A stretch of 14,207 nucleotides of DNA from JBCBSZ01 sp039197885. Lineage in GTDB: Bacteria > Actinomycetota > Acidimicrobiia > Acidimicrobiales > Poriferisodalaceae. Below, piece after piece: positions 5,212-12,434 of this stretch (its first letter is position 1; every line of letters starts with the position of its first letter). The stretch spans positions 1 to 14,207 of the forward strand of contig JBCCTY010000087.1 of NCBI GenBank assembly GCA_039197885.1, in the 5' to 3' direction. The translations under genes and the position numbers were made by a program. The notes below the pieces were generated by a model. That model saw nothing but the letters and a program-made list of their open reading frames with translations, was not told the DNA's origin and searched no databases.

Positions 5212-6954
5212 ATGCTCCCCCCGCTGCGCCGACTACTGCTCGCCCTCCTCGTCCTGGTCATGATCGCCGCCGCCTGCGGTGACAGCGACGACGACGGCGA
5301 CGGTGGCTCCGACACCACCACCGCCGACGCCACGTCCGACACCGAGGCCGAGGCCACCGAGGCCGAGACGACCGACACCGAGGCCGAGACATCGGACACC
5401 GAGGCCGACGCAGCAGACGACGCCTCCGGTGGCACGGCCGACGTCGACCTCGTGCTGTCGATCGGAGCGGACGAGACCAGCCTGAACGCGTACACCTACA
5501 CCACGGGGTATCCGGGCTGGAACCTCATGACGCTCATCAACGACACGCTGCTCGTGCTCGACGAGCGCAACGAGCCGCAGCCGCTGCTCGCCACCGGCTT
5601 CGAGGTCAGCGACGACGGCACCCTCTACACGATGACCCTGCGCGACGATGTCACGTGGCACGACGGCGAGCCGTTCGACGCCGATGACGTCGCCTTCACC
5701 TTCGACTACGTCGTGGCGAACGCCCATCCACGCTGGACGCCCGGTGTCGCCGACGTGACCGGCGTCGAGGTCATCGACCCGGCCACGGTCGCCATCACCC
5801 TCGACGGTGCGAACCCCGACTTCCCGGTCCGACCGCTGGCCGACATGCCGATCCTCGCCGAACACGTGTGGGCCGACGTCGCCGACCCGCAGAACTCCGG
5901 CGTCGAGCAGAACATCGGCACCGGGCCCTACGTGCTGGCCTCCTACGAGGCCGGCCAGCGCTACGAGCTGGAGGCGAACCCGAACTGGGCGCCGGGCACG
6001 CCGGCCGTCTCCCGGTTGATCATCCCGATCATCCCCGAGCCGGCGACCGCGTTCGCGGCCCTGCAGTCCGGCGAGCTCGGCATGGTGACCGAGGAGGTCG
6101 AGCCGCAGCTCGTCGAGCAGTTCGAGTCGAACGGCGACCTCACGGTCGTGGCCGGCCCGGGCTTCACCACCTCGCTGCTCAACATCTCCAACACCGAGGC
6201 GCCGCTCGACCGGGTCGAGCTGCGTCAGGCCATCAGCCTCGCCATCGACCCGCAGGAGCTCGTCGACATCGTCCTGCTCGGCGCCGGCACGTTGCCCAAC
6301 CCGGCGTTCCTGCACCCCGACGGCCCGCTGGCCGGCTCGACGTTGGAGCACACCCACGACCCCGAGGCCGCGGCGGCGCTGCTCGATGGCATCGGTGCCG
6401 AGCTCGGCGATGACGGCACCCGGGTGCTCGACGGTGAGCCGCTCTCGTTCGAGCTCCTCAGCTATGCCAGCGACCCGCTGCGCCTCCGCACCGCGGACCT
6501 CATCGCCGAGCAGCTGGGCGAGGTGGGCATCAGCGTGACGGTGTCGGCGCTCGAGGCCTCCGTGGTCGACGAGTTCGTGTGGCCCGAGTTCAACGTCGCC
6601 AACGGCCAGGACTACGAGCTCGCGATGTGGCGGTGGACGGCGCCGGTGCAGCTCGACGTCGCCCGGTACGGATCGCTCTTCTTCTCCGATCCCGGTGTCG
6701 GCACCTTCAACGTGGTCGGCTTCGCCGATCCCGACGTCGATGCGGCGATCGACGCCGTGGGCGCTGCGGTGTCGACCGACGAGCGTCAGGCCCTGCTCGA
6801 TGACCTCCAGGCGACGATCGCCGAGCAGGTCCCGCTCGTGCCGCTGTACTACGCCGACGGCGTCTACGCCTACCGGCCCGACGTCTACGACGGGTGGACG
6901 TTCCAGGACGGGCAGGGGCTGCTCCACAAGGGCTCGCTGGTCGACTGGGGGTGA
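5212..6954 (+). CDS. Peptide/nickel-type ABC transporter substrate-binding lipoprotein (SBP_bac_5), 580 aa
   Basis: This is an extracytoplasmic solute receptor for the permeases that follow. The N-terminus is a lipoprotein signal peptide: RR at 6-7, a hydrophobic core, and IAAAC with the lipidated Cys at 22. Position -3 is Ala, allowed but not the commonest. Residues 23-76 are an acidic, Thr-rich, repetitive linker without hydrophobic residues. The SBP_bac_5 fold follows, including the family signature L-R-D-D-V-T-W-H-D-G-E-P-F-x-A-D-D-V at 143-160. The ligand may be oligopeptides, nickel or metal chelates, opines or other small molecules; residues alone do not decide. ATG 5212 was preferred to the in-frame TTG 5194, because the TTG start would place the -10 inside the gene. 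The stop overlaps the next start as GTGA. It is the first gene of a six-gene unit. Confidence 0.92.
   Translation: MLPPLRRLLLALLVLVMIAAACGDSDDDGDGGSDTTTADATSDTEAEATEAETTDTEAETSDTEADAADDASGGTADVDLVLSIGADETSLNAYTYTTGYPGWNLMTLINDTLLVLDERNEPQPLLATGFEVSDDGTLYTMTLRDDVTWHDGEPFDADDVAFTFDYVVANAHPRWTPGVADVTGVEVIDPATVAITLDGANPDFPVRPLADMPILAEHVWADVADPQNSGVEQNIGTGPYVLASYEAGQRYELEANPNWAPGTPAVSRLIIPIIPEPATAFAALQSGELGMVTEEVEPQLVEQFESNGDLTVVAGPGFTTSLLNISNTEAPLDRVELRQAISLAIDPQELVDIVLLGAGTLPNPAFLHPDGPLAGSTLEHTHDPEAAAALLDGIGAELGDDGTRVLDGEPLSFELLSYASDPLRLRTADLIAEQLGEVGISVTVSALEASVVDEFVWPEFNVANGQDYELAMWRWTAPVQLDVARYGSLFFSDPGVGTFNVVGFADPDVDAAIDAVGAAVSTDERQALLDDLQATIAEQVPLVPLYYADGVYAYRPDVYDGWTFQDGQGLLHKGSLVDWG
5338..5408 (+). 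repeat. Short in-frame repeats (ACCGAGGCCGA) in the acidic linker of the binding protein
   Basis: The 11-mer occurs at 5341-5351, 5356-5366, 5377-5387 and 5398-5408. The starts are 15, 21 and 21 bases apart, so the reading frame is always kept. A 14-mer, GACACCGAGGCCGA, occurs at 5338, 5374 and 5395. The repeats encode DTEAE-like units; such tracts can change in copy number by slippage. Confidence 0.75.
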
Positions 6955-7928
6955 GCGCCCTCCGGCCGACGGCCGTCCGCATCGCCACGACGCTGGGCGT
7001 CCTCGTCGTGGCCGTGGCGCTCAACTTCCTGATCCCCCGGCTGATGCCGGGCTCACCGATCGCGGCGATCGCGAGCGGGGGTGACGTCGGGGCCCTGAGC
7101 GAGCGCCAGCGCGACGAGCTGCTCGACCGCTACGACCTGAACGACCCACTGGTGTCGCAGCTGGCCGGTGACCTGGCCGATCTCGCCCGGGGCGACCTCG
7201 GCATCGCGCTCGGCGACGGGCGGCCCGTGTCGACCCACATCGGCGAGGCCATCTGGTGGACGATGCTGCTCGTCGGCTCGGCGCTCGTGATCACGACGGT
7301 GCTCGGCGTCGTCATCGGCGCCATCATCACGACCCGACGGAAGCGACGGTCCGACACCGCCGGGCTGACCGTGTCACTCGTCATCGACGCGCTGCCCGAG
7401 TTCTGGGTCGGGATGCTGCTCATCCTGCTCTTCGGCACGACGCTGGAGCTGCTCCCGACCTTCGGGGCCACGTCGGCGATCGACGGAGGGGGAGCGCTCG
7501 ACGTGGCCCGTCACCTCGTGCTGCCCCTCACCACGCTCGTGCTCACCGGGCTCGGCCAGACCTACCTCGTGACCCGGTCGTCGCTGCTGACGGTGATGGG
7601 CAGCACCCACCTCCAGCACGCCCGGGCGCGGGGCGTTCCCGAGGGTCGCCTGCGCTATCGCCACACCCTGCGGGCGGCGGCCCTCCCGGTGCACACGCTC
7701 GTGCTGCTCGAGGTCGGGTGGTTGGTGTCGGGCGCCGTCGTGGTCGAGACGGTCTTCGCCTACCCGGGCCTGGGTCGGCTCGTGTTCGACGCGGTGCAGG
7801 CCCGTGACTACCCGCTGCTCCAGGGCGCGTTCCTGATGCTCACCGTCACGGTCGTGGTCGCCAACCTCATCGCCGACCTGACCTATCCACTGATCGACCC
7901 GCGGGTCCGGTCGGGGGCGGCAGTGTGA
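6951..7928 (+). CDS. ABC transporter permease, DppB/OppB type, 325 aa
   Basis: This inner-membrane subunit forms half of the translocation channel. The first helix is near 10-30. A soluble segment (about 45-95) contains the G-D-L-G motif at 81-84 found in DppB-like permeases. Further hydrophobic segments lie near 101-127, 138-168, 188-206, 247-268 and 290-312. The cytoplasmic coupling region contains ARARGVPEGRLRYRHTLRAA (224-243), the EAA-like loop that docks on the ATPase, and the ETVFAYPGLGRL pattern is at 266-277. The end, YPLIDPRVR, is typical of the family. GTG 6951 overlaps the SBP stop as GTGA; an in-frame ATG at 6894 would add 19 residues lying inside the SBP gene and is less likely. 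Confidence 0.93.
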   Translation: MSALRPTAVRIATTLGVLVVAVALNFLIPRLMPGSPIAAIASGGDVGALSERQRDELLDRYDLNDPLVSQLAGDLADLARGDLGIALGDGRPVSTHIGEAIWWTMLLVGSALVITTVLGVVIGAIITTRRKRRSDTAGLTVSLVIDALPEFWVGMLLILLFGTTLELLPTFGATSAIDGGGALDVARHLVLPLTTLVLTGLGQTYLVTRSSLLTVMGSTHLQHARARGVPEGRLRYRHTLRAAALPVHTLVLLEVGWLVSGAVVVETVFAYPGLGRLVFDAVQARDYPLLQGAFLMLTVTVVVANLIADLTYPLIDPRVRSGAAV

Positions 7929-8815
7929 CCGCGCTCGCCGATCGCCCGTCCACGACCACGACGTCGGTCACCCTCGACGGCCAGCGCCGCCGCCCCCACC
8001 GGGTGATCGGCATCGTCGGCGGAGTGACGCTGGGCGCCTTCGTGGTGGTTGCCGTGATCGGGCCGTGGATCGCCCCCTACACCGCCGACGAACGGCCCAC
8101 GGTGCCGTTCTCGCGCCCGTCCGCCGACCACTGGCTCGGCACCGACGACGTCGGCCACGACATCTTCTCGCTGCTGATCCTCGGCACCCGGTCCTCGCTG
8201 CTCGTCGGGCTGCTCACCGCCGCGCTCGCGCTCGCGATCGGCTCGCTCGTGGGGGCCCTCGCCGGTGCGCGGCGGGGCTGGACCGACATCGTCGCCATGA
8301 GAACCGTCGACGTCGTGCTCGCCCTCCCGTTCATCCCGCTGCTGATCGTCGCCGCCACCTTCGCCGGACGAGGCCTCGTCACCCAGGTCGTGCTCATCGC
8401 TGCGCTCACGTGGGCTCGCCCGGCTCGGCTGATCCGCTCCGCTGTCTTCGAGGCCCGCAGCCGCGGTCACGTCGAGGTGGCCGAGGGCATGGGCGCCAGC
8501 CGGTGGCGGCTCCTGTGGCGCCACCTGTCGGTCGGCGCCGCGCTGCTCGTCGTCCCCCTGTTCGTCCGCGCCGCGATGACGGCGATCCTGCTCGAGGCGA
8601 CCCTCGCCTTCCTCGGTCTCGGCGACCCGGGCCGACCGAGCTGGGGCACCCTGCTCTACTGGGCCAACGTCCGCAGCGCGTTCCTCACCGACGCCTGGCT
8701 GTGGTGGGTCGTGCCGCCCGGGGCGGCCATCGCCCTCCTGGTCGTCTCGCTGGGCCTCGTCGGTGTGGCCGCCGAGAACCGCCTCGCTCCCGATGCCCTG
8801 GGTGGTGCCCGATGA
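7925..8815 (+). CDS. ABC transporter permease, DppC/OppC type, 296 aa
   Basis: This is the second channel subunit, partner of the preceding permease. After a polar N-terminus of about 25 residues comes the first helix (27-50), then the OppC-typical H-W-L-G-T-D-D-V-G-H-D motif at 69-79 (usually G-T-D-x-x-G-R-D, so His replaces Arg). The remaining segments lie near 91-115, 128-148, 150-165, 205-232 and 263-283. The EAA loop is VEVAEGMGASRWRLLWRHLS (183-202), and LEATLAFLGLGDP is at 223-235. GTG 7925 overlaps the previous stop as GTGA, and its own stop overlaps the ATPase start as ATGA. Length and motif order are normal. Confidence 0.94.
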   Translation: MTALADRPSTTTTSVTLDGQRRRPHRVIGIVGGVTLGAFVVVAVIGPWIAPYTADERPTVPFSRPSADHWLGTDDVGHDIFSLLILGTRSSLLVGLLTAALALAIGSLVGALAGARRGWTDIVAMRTVDVVLALPFIPLLIVAATFAGRGLVTQVVLIAALTWARPARLIRSAVFEARSRGHVEVAEGMGASRWRLLWRHLSVGAALLVVPLFVRAAMTAILLEATLAFLGLGDPGRPSWGTLLYWANVRSAFLTDAWLWWVVPPGAAIALLVVSLGLVGVAAENRLAPDALGGAR

Positions 8816-10629
8816 GCCTCGTCGTGCGCGACCTCCACGTCGACTACCTGACCGATCGCGGTGACCTGCGAGCGGTACGTGGGGTCGACCTCGACCTCGA
8901 GCCCGGCGACCGGCTCGGGTTGATCGGCGAGTCGGGCTCGGGTAAGTCGACGGTGGCGGCCGCGCTGCTCGGACTCCTGCCGGTGCACGCCCGTGCCCGG
9001 GGCTCGGTGTCGCTCGGTGGTGAGGAGCTGCTCGACGCCGACGAGTCTCGCTGGCGGACCGTCCGGGGGCGACGTCTCGCGATCGTGCCCCAGGGCGCGA
9101 TGGCCGGGCTACACCCGTCGCACCGGGTCCACGACCAGGTGGCCGAGATGATGATCGTCCACGACGGCCTCGACCGGTCGGCGGCCCGGTCCCGTGCGAT
9201 CGAGCTGCTCACCCAGGTCGGGCTCGACGATCGAGCCGCCCGCGCCCACCCGCACGAGCTGTCGGGCGGGATGCGGCAGCGGGTGGCCCTCGCCGCCGCC
9301 CTCGCCGGTGACCCGGAGGTGCTCGTCGCCGACGAGCCGACCGTCGGCCTCGACACCGCCAGCGCCGCCCGGTTCCTCGAGCTGATGGTCGAGGCCCAGG
9401 CCGAGCGGGGCTTCGCGCTGCTCTTCGTCTCCCACGACCTCCCGATCGTCGGACGGCTGAGTGACCGGCTCGCCATCTGCTACGCCGGCCGGGTCGTCGA
9501 GCAGGGCCCGACCGCCGAGTTGCTCGGTGCGGCTCGCCACCCCTACGCACAGGGCCTCCTCCAGGCGGCGCCGTCGCTCCGGGGTCGCAGGTGGGCCGCC
9601 ATCCCGGGTCGCGTCGTCGACCCGATCGAGCTCCCCGACGGTTGCTCGTTCGCCGACCGCTGCCCGCATCGTCGCGACGAGTGCGCGGTCGCTCCGCCGA
9701 CCATCGAGGTCGGCGACGGCCACGTCGCGGAGTGCGTGATCGCGGCCGACGCCCCACGGACCTCGTTCCCGGCCGTGTCGCCCCGCCGTGGCGCCGTGCG
9801 ATCCACCGAGCCCGTCGTCCGGGCCCGTGACGTCACTGTGACCTTCCGGAGCGGTTGGTGGAGGTCGCGGCGCGAGGTGCACGCCCTCGCCGGCGTCGAT
9901 CTCGACGTGCACGCCGGTGAGGTCGTCGGGTTGGTCGGGCCCTCCGGGTCGGGGAAGTCGACGCTGGCCCGCAGCCTGTTCGGCCTCCAGGCGCCCGACT
10001 CGGGATCGCTCCTGGTCGACGGCACGGAGGTGGTCGGGCTGCCCCGACGCCGGCTCAACGAGCTCCGTCACCGTCTGTCGTTGGTCCACCAGGACCCCTA
10101 CGGCTCGCTCCATCCGGCGATGTCGGTGCAGGCGCTCGTGGCCGAGGGCTGCGCCATCCGGGGCGACTCCTCCGAGCAGCGGCGGAGCGCCGCCCGCGAC
10201 GCGCTCGAGCTGGTCGGCCTCGACCCGACCGACGAGCTGCTCGCCCGACTCCCGACCCGCCTGTCCGGCGGGCAGCGGCAGCGGGTGGCCCTCGCCCGGG
10301 CCCTCGCCGTCCACCCGGTGCTCCTGGTGCTCGACGAACCGATGTCGATGCTCGACGCCTCCGTGCGCGCCGGGATCGCCCAGGCCGTGCTCGACGCGTG
10401 CGAGGCCAGGGACCTCGCCGTGGTGCTCATCACGCACGACCTCGCCGAGGCGGCGGCGATCTGTGACCGGATCGTCGTCCTCGACGGCGGCCTCGTCGTC
10501 GAGGACCGGTCGGTCGACGCCATCGTCGCCTCGCCGGAGCACCCCACGACCCAGCACCTCTTCGACCTCGCCGACCCGTTGGCCGCCTCGCCTGGCCCCA
10601 CTGCACCCCTCACCGAGGCCGCACCGTGA
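8812..10629 (+). CDS. Fused dipeptide/nickel-type ABC ATPase (DppD-like + DppF-like), 605 aa
   Basis: Both ATPases of the importer are in one chain. Domain 1 (1-310) has Walker A GESGSGKST (39-47), Q-loop Q94, signature LSGGM (150-154), Walker B VLVADE (170-175) and H208. Its oligo_HPY extension contains HPYAQGLL (243-250) and four Cys at 278, 284, 291 and 308; this C-x5-C-x6-C-x16-C pattern matches DppD-type proteins and may bind an Fe-S cluster, which is inference. Domain 2 (335-605) has Walker A GPSGSGKST (376-384), Q427, LSGGQ (484-488), Walker B LLVLDE (504-509) and H542. It keeps only the first part of an HPY tail (HPTTQHLF, 577-584) and has no Cys set. Both sites look catalytic. The ATG overlaps the permease stop. 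The substrate is unknown. Confidence 0.94.
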   Translation: MSLVVRDLHVDYLTDRGDLRAVRGVDLDLEPGDRLGLIGESGSGKSTVAAALLGLLPVHARARGSVSLGGEELLDADESRWRTVRGRRLAIVPQGAMAGLHPSHRVHDQVAEMMIVHDGLDRSAARSRAIELLTQVGLDDRAARAHPHELSGGMRQRVALAAALAGDPEVLVADEPTVGLDTASAARFLELMVEAQAERGFALLFVSHDLPIVGRLSDRLAICYAGRVVEQGPTAELLGAARHPYAQGLLQAAPSLRGRRWAAIPGRVVDPIELPDGCSFADRCPHRRDECAVAPPTIEVGDGHVAECVIAADAPRTSFPAVSPRRGAVRSTEPVVRARDVTVTFRSGWWRSRREVHALAGVDLDVHAGEVVGLVGPSGSGKSTLARSLFGLQAPDSGSLLVDGTEVVGLPRRRLNELRHRLSLVHQDPYGSLHPAMSVQALVAEGCAIRGDSSEQRRSAARDALELVGLDPTDELLARLPTRLSGGQRQRVALARALAVHPVLLVLDEPMSMLDASVRAGIAQAVLDACEARDLAVVLITHDLAEAAAICDRIVVLDGGLVVEDRSVDAIVASPEHPTTQHLFDLADPLAASPGPTAPLTEAAP

Positions 10630-12434
10630 CCGAGGACCTCGACGAGCGGCCACCCTTCACCACCGGCCTGCGGATCCTCGTGCGCCTCACGCGCCCGGCC
10701 GCACGACGCATGGCCGTGGCCACGGCGCTCGCGCTCGCGTCCACCCTGCTCGAGATCGCTCCGTACCTGCTGCTCTTCCTCGCGGTCGAGAGCGTGATCT
10801 CCGGCGATGCCGACACCGGGTCGCTGCTGCTGCTCGCCGGACTCAGCGCGCTCGCCTCGATCGCCCGCTTCTGGTCGTGGGGCAAGGCCCTCCTGATCTC
10901 GCACGTCGCCGCGTTCGAGGTCATGCACGACCTCCGCATCGAGATCGCCAGGAAGATGGCCACCTTCCCGCTGGGCTGGTTCACCCGCCGCCGGAGTGGC
11001 CAGATCCAACGGGTCCTGGTCGAGGACGTCCAACGGCTCGAGGTGCTGCTCGCCCACGCGGTGCCCGAGCTGGTGTCGGCGATCGCCTTCTGGATCGTGG
11101 GGGCGAGCTGGCTGATCGTCATCGACTGGCGTCTCGGGCTCGCCGCCCTGGCCCTCGTGCCGGTGGCGTTCTTCCTGATGTGGCTCGGCATGCGCGACTC
11201 GACGGCCTACGTCCGCCGCATCACCGACGCCGGTGACCGGCTCCACGGCTCGGGCGCGGAGGTGATCGGCCGCCTCGACATCGTCCGGCTCTTCGATGCG
11301 GGTGGCGGTCTCACGGCACCGGTGCGCCGGGCAGTGCGCGACGCGGCCGACTCCGACGTCGAGTGGTCCGAGCGGTACGCCTGGCAAGGGACCGGCTTCC
11401 GGGTGCTCATGACCGCCGACCTCGTCGTGGTGCTCCCGCTCGGGCTGTGGCTCTTCGCCGACGGCAGCGTGTCGCTCACCGACCTCCTGTTGGTCCTCCT
11501 GCTCGCAGCGGGCGTCCATCAACCGCTCGAACGGGCCTACCGACTCGGGTTCCGTCTGACCTGGATCAGCTATGCCGGTGCCGTCGTCGATCGGGTGCTC
11601 GGCACCGCGTCGATCCCCGAACCCGAGGTCAGCGCCGAGCCGCAGGGCGCCGACATCGAGCTGCGCTCGGTCCGGTTCCGCCACGACGCTGCCGCCGAGC
11701 CGGCCGTCGACGGCGTCAGCTTCGTGGCGCCCGCCGGGCGGGTCACCGCGCTCGTCGGCCCGTCAGGAGCCGGGAAGTCCACCATCGCCCGCCTCATCGG
11801 CCGGTTCTGGGACGTCGACGAGGGCGCGGTGCTCATCGGCGGCGTCGACGTGCGCGACCTCCGTGTCGACGACCTCATGGCCCAGGTGTCGGTGGTCTTC
11901 CAGGACACCTTCCTCTTCGCCGACTCGATCGCCGGCAACCTTCGGGTCGCCCGCCCCGGCGCGACCCACGCCGAGCTCATCGCCGCGGCCGAGGCCGCCA
12001 ACGTGCACCACGTCATCGAGGCCTTGCCCGACGGCTACGACACGGTGCTCGACGAGGGCGGTGGGGGGCTGTCGGGTGGCGAGCGACAGCGGCTCGCCAT
12101 CGCCCGAGCCGTGCTCGCCGACACGCCGGTCGTCGTGCTCGACGAGGCCACCGCCTTCGCCGATCCCGAGAACGAGCTCGAGATCCAGGAGGCCATCGCC
12201 TCGCTCACCCGGGACCGCACGTTGATCGTGATCGCTCACCGCCTGCGGACCGTCGTCGATGCCGACCAGATCCTCGTCGTGGACGGCGGCCTGGTCGTCG
12301 AGCACGGGCGCCACGACGAGCTCCTGGCCGCCGACGGCGTCTACGCCGGGCTGTGGGCCGACACGTTGGCTGCCGAGTCGGTCGATCTGGGTTCGGCCGT
12401 CCGCGGGGGGCCGTCGGGCGAGGTGCGCCGATGA
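10626..12434 (+). CDS. ABC half-transporter, exporter fold (membrane domain + ATPase), first of a pair, 602 aa
   Basis: A membrane domain (about 15-325) has hydrophobic segments near 29-58, 66-95, 145-167, 170-190, 258-278 and 283-298. The ATPase (about 343-580) has Walker A GPSGAGKST (378-386), Q426, signature LSGGE (482-486), Walker B VVVLDE (502-507) and H538. The usual D-loop SALD is AFADPENE (510-517), a variant I associate with a subgroup of bacterial half-transporters that, from memory, includes siderophore importers such as YbtPQ/IrtAB; this needs a tree. The A-loop aromatic is His (H353) instead of Tyr. The product probably pairs with the next gene. GTG 10626 overlaps the importer ATPase stop as GTGA. 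It could export a peptide or lipid or, as in IrtAB, import a chelate. A polar tail follows residue 583. Confidence 0.92.
   Translation: MTEDLDERPPFTTGLRILVRLTRPAARRMAVATALALASTLLEIAPYLLLFLAVESVISGDADTGSLLLLAGLSALASIARFWSWGKALLISHVAAFEVMHDLRIEIARKMATFPLGWFTRRRSGQIQRVLVEDVQRLEVLLAHAVPELVSAIAFWIVGASWLIVIDWRLGLAALALVPVAFFLMWLGMRDSTAYVRRITDAGDRLHGSGAEVIGRLDIVRLFDAGGGLTAPVRRAVRDAADSDVEWSERYAWQGTGFRVLMTADLVVVLPLGLWLFADGSVSLTDLLLVLLLAAGVHQPLERAYRLGFRLTWISYAGAVVDRVLGTASIPEPEVSAEPQGADIELRSVRFRHDAAAEPAVDGVSFVAPAGRVTALVGPSGAGKSTIARLIGRFWDVDEGAVLIGGVDVRDLRVDDLMAQVSVVFQDTFLFADSIAGNLRVARPGATHAELIAAAEAANVHHVIEALPDGYDTVLDEGGGGLSGGERQRLAIARAVLADTPVVVLDEATAFADPENELEIQEAIASLTRDRTLIVIAHRLRTVVDADQILVVDGGLVVEHGRHDELLAADGVYAGLWADTLAAESVDLGSAVRGGPSGEVRR

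Noticed and set aside
5233..6927. Minus-strand open frame of 564 codons opposite the binding-protein gene
   Set aside because: It lies within a clear SBP_bac_5 gene, has no family motif, and its Val/Gly-rich repeats are the reverse of the acidic linker.
9109..10653. Minus-strand open frame opposite the fused ATPase
   Set aside because: Composition is typical of a reverse-complement shadow, and the plus strand carries two complete sets of ABC motifs.
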